A stretch of 62,049 bases of DNA from Actinomycetota bacterium (lineage in GTDB: Bacteria > Actinomycetota > Geothermincolia > Fen-727 > Anoxymicrobiaceae), in contig JAHJCO010000007.1 of NCBI GenBank assembly GCA_018831265.1, forward strand, positions 1-62,049, written 5' to 3'. Both the position numbers and the translations under genes were made by a program. This document shows positions 32,566-40,633 of this stretch, in pieces (the stretch's first letter is position 1; the number at the start of each line of letters is the position of its first letter). The notes under the pieces were generated by a model that did not search any database, was not told where the DNA came from, and worked only from the letters and a program-made list of their open reading frames with translations.

Positions 32566-33425
32566 GACGCGATCATCTGGAGAGGACGGGGCGAAGGACC
32601 GCGGTCATCACCGGGGCCGGCTCGGGGCTGGGGCGCTCTCTCGCCCTGAACCTGGCCCGCCAGGGGTGGACCATCGGCATCTCGGACGTGGACGCGGAGC
32701 GTGCCGGCTGCACCCTGGAGCTGGTCGAGAAGGCGGGTGGATCGGGGGAGGCCTACCGCTGCGACGTGCGCGACGCGGACCAGGTCGGCGCGATGGCACG
32801 GCGCTTCTTCGCCGAATGGGGCGGGGTATCGCTGCTGGTGAACAACGCCGGGATAGCGGTCGCGGGTTCCGTCGGCGACGCGGAGATAAGCGAGTGGAGG
32901 CGGATAGTCGACGTGAACCTCATGGGCTGCGTGAACGGCTGCCACGCCTTCATCCCCATGATGAAGAGTAACGGTGGGGGCCACATCGTGAACGTCGCCT
33001 CCTTCGCCGGCATCATGAACCTCCCGGAGATGGCCCCCTACAACATGACCAAAGCGGGGGTGATATCCCTGTCGGAGACGCTGTCTATGGAGCTCGCGGG
33101 CGACCGGATCGGTGTGACCGTAGTCTGCCCCACCTTCTTCGAAACGAACCTGCTCGACACCATGACCTGCACCAACGAGTTCCAGACCGAGTTCGCCCGC
33201 TCGGCGTTCCGCAACGCCAGGATAACCTGTGACGAGGTCGCGGCCTGCATAATAAGGGGCGCTCGGAAGGGGAAGCTCTACGTCATGCCGCAGACATCGG
33301 CCAGGTTGAGCTGGCTCGCCAAGCGGTTCTTCCCGTTGCTTACGAACCGCGTCTTCGCCCTGGGCTACCGGTACGGCATCGCACGTCCCGTCATCATGTG
33401 GATGTCGAAGCACGGGATGGTCTGA
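32562..33425 (+). CDS. Short-chain dehydrogenase/reductase
   Basis: A 287-residue SDR with VITGAGSGLGRSLALN near residue 15, LVNNAGIAVAG near residue 93, NVASFAG near residue 143 and the catalytic YNMTKAGVISLSE near residue 158. SDVDAERAG after beta strand 2 suggests NAD+. The C-terminal 60 residues (LSWLAKRFFPLLTNRVFALG) are hydrophobic and could touch the membrane, as in long-chain SDRs. It is translationally coupled to the duplicated-domain protein upstream. Confidence 0.9.
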   Translation: MRRDHLERTGRRTAVITGAGSGLGRSLALNLARQGWTIGISDVDAERAGCTLELVEKAGGSGEAYRCDVRDADQVGAMARRFFAEWGGVSLLVNNAGIAVAGSVGDAEISEWRRIVDVNLMGCVNGCHAFIPMMKSNGGGHIVNVASFAGIMNLPEMAPYNMTKAGVISLSETLSMELAGDRIGVTVVCPTFFETNLLDTMTCTNEFQTEFARSAFRNARITCDEVAACIIRGARKGKLYVMPQTSARLSWLAKRFFPLLTNRVFALGYRYGIARPVIMWMSKHGMV

Positions 33426-33520
33426 TCGGCGTACTCCAGACCCGGTTTGCAGGAACACCTCCGGCCGTGCAGAATCTAGTCTGTCGGCGGCTGACCGGTG
33501 ACGAAGAGAAGGAGGTAGTC

Positions 33521-33898
33521 ATGCCTGGAGAGATGGTGCACTTCGACATCCCGGTGGACGACGTGGAGAAGATGACCGCTTTCTACCGGAACGTGATGGG
33601 CTGGACCGTGGAGCCGTACGCTGGTGACTTCCCGGACTACTGGAGGCTCGCGCCGGAACCCGAGAACGCGGGAGCCCTGGAGGGCGGTATGGGCAAGAAG
33701 CAGATGCCCGAGCAGGGCCCGATGAACTACTACACGGCCGAGGGCGGGCTCGAGGCGTTCAACCAGCGCGTCAAGGACAACGGCGGCATGGTGATGATGG
33801 AGAAGATGCCGGTCAAGGGGTTCGGCTGGATGTCGGTCTGCATGGACCCGGAGGGGAATGCCTTCGGCGGCTGGGTGGACGACCCCGAGGCGGCGTAG
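33521..33898 (+). CDS. VOC-fold protein (glyoxalase/bleomycin-resistance type)
   Basis: A 125-residue single VOC unit: VHFDIPVDDVEKMTAFYRNV at the N-terminus and MSVCMDPEGNAFGGW at the C-terminus. His in the first strand and the Glu of PEGN are usual metal or substrate positions. The family includes isomerases, dioxygenases and binding proteins, so the reaction is open. Start MPGEMVHF follows GGAGG with 5-nt spacing. It may be the tail of the acyl-CoA run. Confidence 0.85.
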   Translation: MPGEMVHFDIPVDDVEKMTAFYRNVMGWTVEPYAGDFPDYWRLAPEPENAGALEGGMGKKQMPEQGPMNYYTAEGGLEAFNQRVKDNGGMVMMEKMPVKGFGWMSVCMDPEGNAFGGWVDDPEAA

Positions 33899-33912
33899 AC
33901 GGGAGGCGCGGC

Positions 33913-34122
33913 ATGACGGTTCCCGACAGCGACCAGGTACATCAGGACTGCATCTGCGGTGACTGCCCCAGCTACCCTGCCAACGATGTATGGTCCTACT
34001 GCGCGAGGGGGAAGAGCGACAAGGAAATCGAAAGGGTAAACTGCATCTGCCCCGAGTGCCCCGTGACCGACCGGTACGACCTGGTGGGAACCTACTACTG
34101 CAAAAGCGGCGCAGCGGACTAG
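33913..34122 (+). CDS. Cys-rich DUF2769-type small protein
   Basis: A 69-residue protein with two similar halves: CICGDCPSYPAN and CICPECPVTDRYD, followed by YYCKSG. Nine Cys in 69 residues indicate metal binding or redox use. The layout fits the DUF2769 family, whose role is unknown. It lies 15 bp after the VOC gene. Confidence 0.8.
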   Translation: MTVPDSDQVHQDCICGDCPSYPANDVWSYCARGKSDKEIERVNCICPECPVTDRYDLVGTYYCKSGAAD

Positions 34123-34137
34123 CCGGGGTCTCATGGG

Positions 34138-34195
34138 GGCGGACTTGAGTCCGCCGTTGACGGTGTAGCAAAAGTGCCTGACCCTTCTGCTACAC
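34138..34195. repeat. 18-bp GCGGACT hairpin and adjacent GTAGCAAAAG hairpin repeat
   Basis: GGCGGACT/AGTCCGCC around TG at 34138-34155 is followed by GTGTAGCAAAAG ... CTTCTGCTACAC around TGCCTGACC at 34163-34195. The pair sits between the convergent DUF2769 and MBL genes, where it may also act as a terminator. Confidence 0.8.
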
Positions 34196-34210
34196 TCACG
34201 CGAGGAGTGA

Positions 34211-35026
34211 TCAAGGCGCGCGGCCGAACCGCTTTACGTACTCCGCCTGGTCGTGCGAGGCGATCGTGGCCACCTCGGAGCCGTGTGCGGCGAGCAGCCC
34301 CTTTATCCGCTCGAGCTGCCGCAGGGCGCATGAGCGGTCCAGGTGCGCGACCGACCTGAAGGCGCGGACACCCGCCGGCGCCTTCTGCCCCACGGCGAGC
34401 TCGGCCCGGGCGTAGTAGGAGTCCCCGCAGTGGAACAGCCAGCCTTGCCCGTACCGCACAGCCACCCCGCAGTGGCCCAGTGTATGGCCCGGCAGGGGCA
34501 CCAGCACCACCTCGGAGGGCAACCCCTCGATATTCCTGATGCAGTTGAATCCGAACCAGTCCTCGCCGGACGTACCCTCGTGGACCTCCCAGCGGGGTCC
34601 GTGGGCGAAGTGGCACCTCCGGTACCTCTCCCTCTCCCGCCGGCTGGGAGGGTCGAGCGCGTGGTCGTGCTCGGGGCGGAGCACGTGGACGCGGGCGTCC
34701 GGGAAATCGGGCAGTCCCCCGGCGTGGTCGCGGTCCAGGTGCGTGCAGATGATGTCGGTGACCTGCTCCGGATGGAGCCCCCGGCCCCGCAACTGCCGCA
34801 ACGCGGTCAGGCCGGGGTCCCGCTCCGCGTTGAGCAGCACGTTGGAAAAGCCGAGCCGCCCCGTCGGGTCCTCCATGTCCATCGTGCCGAGTCCCGAGTC
34901 CACCAGGATGAGACGGTCCGCCTCCTCGATGAGCAGGCACAGGCACGGGCTCGCCGACATCCGAGGTACGAGGAAACGCGCCCCCCGGGGGCGCATGGTC
35001 CCGCAGTTCAGAACGCTGACCTCCAT
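34211..35026 (-). CDS. MBL-fold metallo-hydrolase (lactonase-like)
   Basis: A 271-residue MBL protein. CTHLDRDHAGGLPDF near residue 95 is the HxDxDH motif, in which the first pair reads HLDRDH as in AiiA-type N-acyl-homoserine lactonases. VPLPGHTLGHCGVAV near residue 178 gives the next His and LFHCGDSYYAR the bridging Asp. Lactonase or related ester hydrolysis is likely, but quorum quenching is not shown. ATG follows AAGAAGGAG, which lies just inside the edge of repeat L2. Confidence 0.82.
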   Translation of the reverse strand: MEVSVLNCGTMRPRGARFLVPRMSASPCLCLLIEEADRLILVDSGLGTMDMEDPTGRLGFSNVLLNAERDPGLTALRQLRGRGLHPEQVTDIICTHLDRDHAGGLPDFPDARVHVLRPEHDHALDPPSRRERERYRRCHFAHGPRWEVHEGTSGEDWFGFNCIRNIEGLPSEVVLVPLPGHTLGHCGVAVRYGQGWLFHCGDSYYARAELAVGQKAPAGVRAFRSVAHLDRSCALRQLERIKGLLAAHGSEVATIASHDQAEYVKRFGRAP

Positions 35027-35049
35027 GGCACTCCTTCTTAATGATGAGT

Positions 35050-35152
35050 GGCGTCGGAGGTTTTCATCGTGTCATGTCCTCAACGTGATCGGCGTGGTCC
35101 AACGACAATGGCAAACCTCCGACCCCACGGTTCGTCCATGGGTTGATCGACC
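35050..35152. repeat. Inverted-pair repeat L2 (GTC-GGAGG-TTTTC type)
   Basis: Left arm GGCGTCGGAGGTTTTCATCG at 35050; right arm 35111-35126 (reverse GGGGTCGGAGGTTTGC); then a conserved CGTCCATGGGTTGATCGAC. It begins 24 bp upstream of the MBL start codon, the same position and orientation as L1 relative to its gene. Confidence 0.85.
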
Positions 35153-35164
35153 TATCGGATTATA

Positions 35165-36142
35165 TTACGAACCGCTGAACTTGATGAGCCTGCCCTCGTA
35201 GAGGTCCATACGCCTCTGGATCTCAGCCTCGCGGTCGGGCAGCGTCCCCCGCGTGTACACGGTCAGCCCGTCGACGGCGTCCTTCGTAGCGGAGGTGCGG
35301 AGGACCGCCTCTTTCTCGAGGGCGAACGCCTTCCGGTAGGGGAGGCGTGTGCCCCGGTAGAGGAGGTCCTTTATTGTCCTGTTCGCCAGGGGCGAGCGCG
35401 AGGAAAGGCGGAGGGCGTGAGCGGTCACCGCCCCCTCGAACCCGGAGGCGGGTAGCAGCTCGTGGACCAGGCCGATCAGATGCGCTTCGGGCGCCGGCAC
35501 CGGCCGCCCGTCGATGATCATCGCTGCGGCCCTGCCGATCCCGATGGCCCGCGAGAGCCTCTGGCAGCCGCCGCCCGCGGGGGGCATCGCAACCAGGGAC
35601 TCCGGGTGCCCGATCATGATCTCCTCGTCGTCCAGGCAGAACCTGAAGTCGCACGCCAGCGCGAACTCGCAGGCGCCGCCCATGCAGTTGCCGGATATGG
35701 CCGCGATGAGGATAAGGGGAGAGCGCTCCATGCGCTCCAGCAGACGGGTGAAGCGCACGAGCTGCGCGAGGCCCGAGAGAAGTCCCTTCGACATCATGAG
35801 CGAGAGCGCGTCCCCGGCCGCCGGGAAGAGGTCTATGAGCCAGTCGAGCGCCCGCGCCATGGCCATGACCGGCCCCACCGGAGGAGACCCGAGTCCCAGG
35901 TCCGCGAAGCGCGAGGCGGCCGCGAGTATCTGGGAGGCGTCGTAGTGCTCGACGAACCACCCGGGCTCGCTTCCGGAGAAGACGATGACCCTGGTGCGGC
36001 CGCCGCGCTCGCAGCGCCTTATGAGGTTCTCCACTTCGATCGTCATCTCGAGCGTGAACAGGTGCTCCGGCGGGTTGTAGAACCGTGCCCACACGACCGG
36101 CCCCGCCTCATCGACCTTCAACTGCGTATGACCCTGTGCCAT
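35165..36142 (-). CDS. Enoyl-CoA hydratase/isomerase family protein
   Basis: A 325-residue crotonase-fold protein, about 60 residues longer than typical because of a helical insertion near residues 75-120. The oxyanion segment ILIAAISGNCMGGACEFALACD near residue 150 is intact, as is IGHPESLVAMPPAGGGCQRLSRAIG. The position of the second catalytic Glu reads Pro/Ala, so isomerase or hydrolase activity is possible instead of hydration. The ATG MAQGHTQL with GGGAGGG upstream is chosen over a TTG 24 nt earlier. The ferredoxin-like gene ends 20 bp upstream on the same strand. Confidence 0.85.
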   Translation of the reverse strand: MAQGHTQLKVDEAGPVVWARFYNPPEHLFTLEMTIEVENLIRRCERGGRTRVIVFSGSEPGWFVEHYDASQILAAASRFADLGLGSPPVGPVMAMARALDWLIDLFPAAGDALSLMMSKGLLSGLAQLVRFTRLLERMERSPLILIAAISGNCMGGACEFALACDFRFCLDDEEIMIGHPESLVAMPPAGGGCQRLSRAIGIGRAAAMIIDGRPVPAPEAHLIGLVHELLPASGFEGAVTAHALRLSSRSPLANRTIKDLLYRGTRLPYRKAFALEKEAVLRTSATKDAVDGLTVYTRGTLPDREAEIQRRMDLYEGRLIKFSGS

Positions 36143-36162
36143 CGGTGCCGCCCTCCCTTCTT

Positions 36163-36972
36163 TCAAACATGCTTCACGTAGGTCGTTATGCGCTCATACT
36201 CGCGCTCGAGAAAGGCCGGGTCGTCGACGCTCACCGAGATCGCCCCGTTTGGGCACGCGGCGGCGCACCGGCCGCACGCGCGGCACAGCCCGGACATGAC
36301 GGCACGTCCTCCGCTGACGTCTATGGCGCCCAGGTAGCAGCGCTCCAAGCAGGTGCCGCAGCCCTCGCATGCGTCGGACACCTCGATGCTGACGCCCCGC
36401 ATCCTGGGGAACAGGGAATCCAGCACCTCCGGGTCCGCCGAGCGCCCGTACTTGAGCCAGCAGCAGCACTCGCAGCAGAAGCAGACGGTCATGAGCCTGG
36501 CCCGGTCCTTGATGCCGAAGATGTAGGAGTCGACCCTGGCCTTGCCCACCAGCGGCACCAGGCCCGCCGCTATAGCCCTTCCGGCGTGCTCCTTCGCCTC
36601 GTCCACCCCGACCTCACTGCACAGGTTCATGCGCGAGTCCATGGCGGCGTCTCCCATCAGCAGGCAGCCGATGGACTGCGGGTAGTGGGTGCAGCCGAAC
36701 GCCTCTCGGCAGCCGCAAACGTGGTAGATCACGCGGTGGGACGCCTCCTCGATGAAGCGGTCGAGGAGGGCGGTGGGAACGGCAGTCCCGGGCGGGGTCT
36801 CGATGTCCTGGTTGATTGGGACCCATCGCATGTCCGTCTTGCGCGGGTTCAGCCACGGGTGGACCTTGGGTACCAGCGGGACGCGGGTGAAGACGTAGCC
36901 GAGGCCCATGCCCTTGAGCCACAGCCGCCTGCTCTTCGCGGTCCCTCTCTCGATCGGCGCCTTCCGGGTCAT
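36163..36972 (-). CDS. Cys-rich 2[4Fe-4S] protein
   Basis: A 269-residue protein. The C-terminal ferredoxin domain has CEGCGTCLERCYLGA near residue 200 and CRACGRCAAACPNGA near residue 230. Before it lie two unusual Cys groups: HVCGCREAFGCTHYP near residue 85 and CFCCECCCW near residue 165. These may hold an extra cluster or metal. Similar proteins are linked to reductive or electron-transfer complexes, but no partner is identified beyond the adjacent enoyl-CoA hydratase-like gene. ATG MTRKAPIE follows GGGAG. Confidence 0.8.
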   Translation of the reverse strand: MTRKAPIERGTAKSRRLWLKGMGLGYVFTRVPLVPKVHPWLNPRKTDMRWVPINQDIETPPGTAVPTALLDRFIEEASHRVIYHVCGCREAFGCTHYPQSIGCLLMGDAAMDSRMNLCSEVGVDEAKEHAGRAIAAGLVPLVGKARVDSYIFGIKDRARLMTVCFCCECCCWLKYGRSADPEVLDSLFPRMRGVSIEVSDACEGCGTCLERCYLGAIDVSGGRAVMSGLCRACGRCAAACPNGAISVSVDDPAFLEREYERITTYVKHV

Positions 36973-36995
36973 TCGCACCACTCCCTTCGTCACCT

Positions 36996-37022
36996 GTGCA
37001 AAAGTGCCTGACCCTTTTGCAC
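36996..37022. repeat. Hairpin repeat (GTGCAAAAG type)
   Basis: GTGCAAAAG and CTTTTGCAC flank TGCCTGACC-type core. It lies 23 bp upstream of the ferredoxin-like gene start. Confidence 0.88.
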
Positions 37023-37094
37023 ATCACAACAGACGGGTATGTTACGCCAACGGGCGTTCGGGTGCGGTGAGCCCGGTGTTGGTCTAGTGAAAAA

Positions 37095-37125
37095 TACTTT
37101 ACTGATATGTACTACAAGTAAAGTA
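37095..37125. repeat. AT-rich inverted repeat next to M2
   Basis: TACTTTACT and AGTAAAGTA flank 13 bp, perfect 9-bp arms. It is 12 bp from element M2 and could be an operator or part of the same insertion. No gene start is near. Confidence 0.5.
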
Positions 37126-37137
37126 ATAAGTCAATCA

Positions 37138-37303
37138 GTGTCGGAGGTTTGAATCACATCATCAACAACAGTTTATAATTAACTCATTACTACACAGAAT
37201 CCATCCCAGCGGAAGCCTCGCGGCCGGATTGCCTGTTATTATTGTGACTATATTAAACTACATATTAAAAGATATTATTATAGTGATTCAAGTCTCCGAC
37301 ACC
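37138..37303. mobile_element. MITE-like element M2, 166 bp, inverted termini
   Basis: Left end GTGTCGGAGGTTTGAATCAC; right end 37283-37303, reverse GGTGTCGGAGACTTGAATCA. Interior AT-rich, non-coding. Same length and tail as M1 and M3, but the outer block is GGAGG. It fills most of the gene-free gap 36973-37398. Confidence 0.82.
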
Positions 37304-37398
37304 CTCAACGGCGTGGTATACCTTACTCGCGTGGAGTTCCGTGCCGGACATGCTCTTCCTGAGGGGCTCCCGTTCCGCTTTCCCGGCGAGGGACTACT

Positions 37399-38790
37399 TC
37401 ACGGGCGCTTGGTCACGGCCCAGGTGAGGGTCCGTGCCATCCCGCCCGCCACCGAGACCGCCGTGCGCGCCGCCCTGAGGGTGGAACGGAACGGCGAGTC
37501 GTCCAGGAACCTCCCGGCTCGCACGACCGCCCGGACGTCGTCGACTCGCGATACGTCGTCGATAGCGGCGGGGTCGAATGCCACCAGGTCGGCGGGAGCA
37601 CCCTCCCTGATCACCCCGCCGGGGAGGCCGAGCATCTCCGCGGCGGTCGAGGTCGCGGACTTGAGGCAGTCGACCGCTGACATGCCTGCGCGCTGCATCG
37701 AGGCCAGCTCGTCGGCGGGGCGTCCAAGCAGGCCGAAACCGTAGGACGCGTCTGTCCCGAACACCACGGGGGCACCGGCCTCGGCCAGCATCTTGAAGTT
37801 GGTCGGAGCGTTAACGAGCGCCTCGCGGCCCCTGGCTTTGGGCAGGCCACCTGCTATCCCCGGCGGCACTATGTCGCCCGAGGCTGCGAACTCCTCGCAG
37901 AAGCGGTCCCAGTCCCGCGCGACCCTCTCGGAGACGAGCCCGCGATACCGGGGTAGCGAGTCCCAGCGCTCCTCGACCCCGTGCAGGGCGTTCTCGAATA
38001 CTGACAGGGTGGGACAGTAGTAGACACCCGAAGCTATGACCCGCTCGACCATCTCAGGCTCCAGCGGCTCGAAGCAGGAGTGCACAAGCGCGTCGACGCC
38101 CGCTTCCAGGGCCTTGTCGTAGTCCTCGGGGTAGTGCGCGTGGCAGAAAACCTTCCTGCCATGAGCATGGGCCTCCTCGACGACCGCGCGCGCCGCCTCC
38201 AGCGATACGGCCGGAATGGGCTTCTCCGAGTAAGAACGGTGCATTATCGCCAGCTTGATCCCGTCCATCCGCTGGGCGACGACCGAACGGACGGCCCTTC
38301 GCGCATCATAGGGTGTCACGCAAGGCAGCGCCACGCCCAGCATGGCCACGGTCTTCGGCATCCAGTCGAGGGGGTAGCCGCCGGGCGCGGTGATCAGCGG
38401 GCCGCAGCCGAAGATGTCCGGGCCGCACTCCGGGTTCCTCCTAAACCGTTCCCTGAGCGAGCAGGTAAGCCCGGCCGCGTTTCCCATCTCTCCCAGCCCC
38501 GTCACGCCGGCACGCAGCATGTCCCGGAAGTTCCTGACGATGCTGTCGATGGAGATGAACTCCTCGGGATCGAACATGCCTCCGCGGGCCGTATGCGTGT
38601 GGGTGTTGATGAGGCCCGGGGTTACCAGGGTGCCCCGCAGGTCGAGCACATCACACCCCCGCCGGAGCCCCAAGCCCGCTCGAACGCCGGCGATGACCCC
38701 GCCGGAGACCTCTATGGCGCGCTCACCGGTCCTCACTTCGAAACCGTCGAAGACCAGGTCCGCGAGTATGGTGAGCGATGGTTGGCTCAT
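37399..38790 (-). CDS. Amidohydrolase (imidazolonepropionase-like)
   Basis: A 463-residue metal-dependent hydrolase. TPGLINTHTHTARGG near residue 57 is the HxH motif; HAHYPEDYDKALEAG near residue 200 and FGTDASYGFGLLGRP near residue 340 supply His and Asp; the C-terminal GAPADLVAFDPAAID strand closes the fold. Cyclic amide or carbamoyl substrates are usual for the group. No signal peptide. It stands alone, with the M2 element after its stop. Confidence 0.88.
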   Translation of the reverse strand: MSQPSLTILADLVFDGFEVRTGERAIEVSGGVIAGVRAGLGLRRGCDVLDLRGTLVTPGLINTHTHTARGGMFDPEEFISIDSIVRNFRDMLRAGVTGLGEMGNAAGLTCSLRERFRRNPECGPDIFGCGPLITAPGGYPLDWMPKTVAMLGVALPCVTPYDARRAVRSVVAQRMDGIKLAIMHRSYSEKPIPAVSLEAARAVVEEAHAHGRKVFCHAHYPEDYDKALEAGVDALVHSCFEPLEPEMVERVIASGVYYCPTLSVFENALHGVEERWDSLPRYRGLVSERVARDWDRFCEEFAASGDIVPPGIAGGLPKARGREALVNAPTNFKMLAEAGAPVVFGTDASYGFGLLGRPADELASMQRAGMSAVDCLKSATSTAAEMLGLPGGVIREGAPADLVAFDPAAIDDVSRVDDVRAVVRAGRFLDDSPFRSTLRAARTAVSVAGGMARTLTWAVTKRP

Positions 38791-38869
38791 ACGCCCTTTT
38801 TATCACGAATGCCGGTCTCAACGTGCGAAGATGCGAAAAAAGTGAAGAAAGAGAAGTGCGGCCAGCCAA

Positions 38870-38898
38870 TGAAAGTTTTGGTCTGAGGTATTCTTTCA
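38870..38898. repeat. Hairpin repeat (TGAAAG...GGTCTGAGG...CTTTCA)
   Basis: TGAAAGTTTTGGTCTGAGGT followed by ATTCTTTCA. It ends 1 bp before the stop codon of the LigD-type polymerase gene, matching the position of the 1174-1205 copy beside its gene. Confidence 0.85.
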
Positions 38899-38899
38899 C

Positions 38900-39802
38900 T
38901 CAGGGGAGCTTCTGCTTCAGGGTCAGCACCTCGACGAACAGGTCTCCGTGCTTCTCGATGCGCTCCAGGACCTGCTCGGACTCGAAGAGGACGAGGGAGG
39001 GGTCCTCTTTCCTCAGACCGTGCTCCACCTCGTCCCACTCCAACGGGGTCGAGACGGTGGGGTGCTCCCGGGCGCGCAGCGAGTAGACGCAGACCGTGGT
39101 CTTGTGGATGTCGTTCTGGCTCCAGTCGACCAGTATCTTTCCCTTGCGCAGGTCCTTTCTCATGTTGGAGGTCACCAGGTCCGGCTCGCGCTTCTCCATC
39201 ATGCTCGCCACCGCGTGGGCAAAGGCCTTGGTCGCCACGAAGTCGGTCTTCGTGTTCAGCGGCACGTACACGTGCATCCCCTTGCCGCCGGAGCACTTGG
39301 CGAACGACCGCAGTCCCATCTCCTCCAGCAGGTCTTTCAGCTTCAGCGCCGCGCGGCAGGCGGTCATGATATCGGACCCCTCCCCGGGGTCCAGGTCGAA
39401 GGCGACCGCGGTCGGACGCCCTAGGTCCTGTCTCTTCGAGAGAAGCACATGCAGCTCGAGGGAGGCCAGGTTCGCCACCCACACCAGCGGGGCCGGCCCG
39501 TTGAGCACGCAGAAGTTGACCGACCCACGGACGTTCCTGCTCTCCATGGTCGCTGTATCCACCCAGTCGGGATGGAAGAACGGGCACTCCTTCTCGTAGA
39601 AGTACTCGCCCTCCACTCCGTCAGGGTAGCGCTTCATGGTAAGCGGGTGGTCCTTCAGGTGGGGCAGTATCGCCGGGGCGACCCGCGAGTAGTAGTCGAC
39701 CACCTGGCCCTTGGTGAAACCGACCTCCGGGTAGAGGACCTTGTCGAGGTTGCTCAGCTCGATGGTGTGACCGTCGACCCGGGCGGGGGTGGTGCCGCTC
39801 AA
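38900..39802 (-). CDS. ligD (polymerase domain): LigD-type NHEJ polymerase/primase domain protein
   Basis: A 300-residue stand-alone archaeo-eukaryotic primase-type polymerase. SNLDKVLYPEVGFTKGQVVD near residue 15 is the family N-terminus, VAFDLDPGEGSD near residue 130 holds the metal Asp pair, and CSGGKGMHVYVPLN near residue 165 is the nucleotide-binding segment. It fills gaps at double-strand breaks with ribo- or deoxynucleotides (family knowledge). TTG start, coupled to the Ku stop by a 4-bp overlap. The ligase is a separate gene and no phosphoesterase domain is found, so this is the unfused version of LigD. Confidence 0.9.
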   Translation of the reverse strand: MSGTTPARVDGHTIELSNLDKVLYPEVGFTKGQVVDYYSRVAPAILPHLKDHPLTMKRYPDGVEGEYFYEKECPFFHPDWVDTATMESRNVRGSVNFCVLNGPAPLVWVANLASLELHVLLSKRQDLGRPTAVAFDLDPGEGSDIMTACRAALKLKDLLEEMGLRSFAKCSGGKGMHVYVPLNTKTDFVATKAFAHAVASMMEKREPDLVTSNMRKDLRKGKILVDWSQNDIHKTTVCVYSLRAREHPTVSTPLEWDEVEHGLRKEDPSLVLFESEQVLERIEKHGDLFVEVLTLKQKLP

Positions 39803-40596
39803 CCGGCCTTCTCCTCCTTCCGCTCCCTGGCCTTCGCCAGGCTCTGCTCCAGCGCCGCGGTCAGGTCGATCACCTTCGCGGGCGGCGGCGGCGCCTCGGC
39901 GGCCACGATCTGCTCGCCCTTTGCCTTCTTGTCGACCATCGTCCGGAGCTGCTCGCGGTACTCGTCGTGGTACTTCTCCAGCTCGAAGTCGGCGGCCAGC
40001 ATGTCGATGAGCCTGTTCGCCATCTCGAGCTGCTTGACGTCCACCTTCGTCTTCTCCGGACCCTCCTCGATCTCCGAGGGCTTCAGTATCTCGTCCGCGA
40101 AGCGCATGGTCTCCAGGCAGATGATCCCGTCGATGGTCCGAAGGGCGGCCAGGTAGGCCTTGTTGTGCATGACCAGCCTGGCGATTGCGGCCTTGCCCGC
40201 GTCCGTCATGGCTTTTGCAAGGAGGTTGTACGGCTCTGAGGCGCCTTCCGCCGGCACGAGGTAGTAAGGATGGACGTAGGCGATCGGGTCTATCCGGGCC
40301 AGGTCCACGAAGTCCGTCACCTGGATCGACCTCGTGGCCTCGGGCGCCAATCCCCCGATCTCCTCGTCCGTGACTATGACGTAGTGGTCGCGCGAGACCT
40401 CGTAACCCCGTGCCGCGTCCTCCAGTTCGACGTCCTCTCCGTCGGCCGGGCAGAACATCTTCTGCCGGAGTCGGACCCCGTCGGAGGCGTGCAACCGGTG
40501 AAAGCGGACCGACCGGTCCACCACCGCGCTGTACAGCTTCACCGGGATGTTCACCAGTCCGAAGCTTATGGACCCTCTCCAGATCGCCCTGGGCAT
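39799..40596 (-). CDS. ku: Ku homodimeric DNA end-binding protein
   Basis: A 265-residue bacterial Ku. MPRAIWRGSISFGLVNIPV is the diagnostic N-terminus; the beta-barrel core and TKVDVKQLEMANRLIDMLA helix near residue 195 are intact; the C-terminus is a short Lys/Glu/Arg-rich tail (AKARERKEEKAG). It binds DNA ends and recruits the ligase/polymerase. The ATG of MPRAI is favoured over one 18 nt upstream because GGGAGGTG lies just before it. Its stop overlaps the polymerase start. Confidence 0.95.
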   Translation of the reverse strand: MPRAIWRGSISFGLVNIPVKLYSAVVDRSVRFHRLHASDGVRLRQKMFCPADGEDVELEDAARGYEVSRDHYVIVTDEEIGGLAPEATRSIQVTDFVDLARIDPIAYVHPYYLVPAEGASEPYNLLAKAMTDAGKAAIARLVMHNKAYLAALRTIDGIICLETMRFADEILKPSEIEEGPEKTKVDVKQLEMANRLIDMLAADFELEKYHDEYREQLRTMVDKKAKGEQIVAAEAPPPPAKVIDLTAALEQSLAKARERKEEKAG

Positions 40597-40633
40597 GACC
40601 ACCTCCCAATCCATTCAGTCGCGTCGATTACCC

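Noticed and set aside
34211..35026. Assignment of the MBL gene as a quorum-quenching AHL lactonase
   Set aside because: The HLDRDH motif fits, but it is shared by other MBL enzymes and nothing nearby concerns acyl-homoserine lactones.
39803..40609. N-terminal extension of the LigD-type polymerase frame
   Set aside because: It lies out of frame over Ku, is low complexity, and a TTG coupled to the Ku stop gives a complete polymerase domain.
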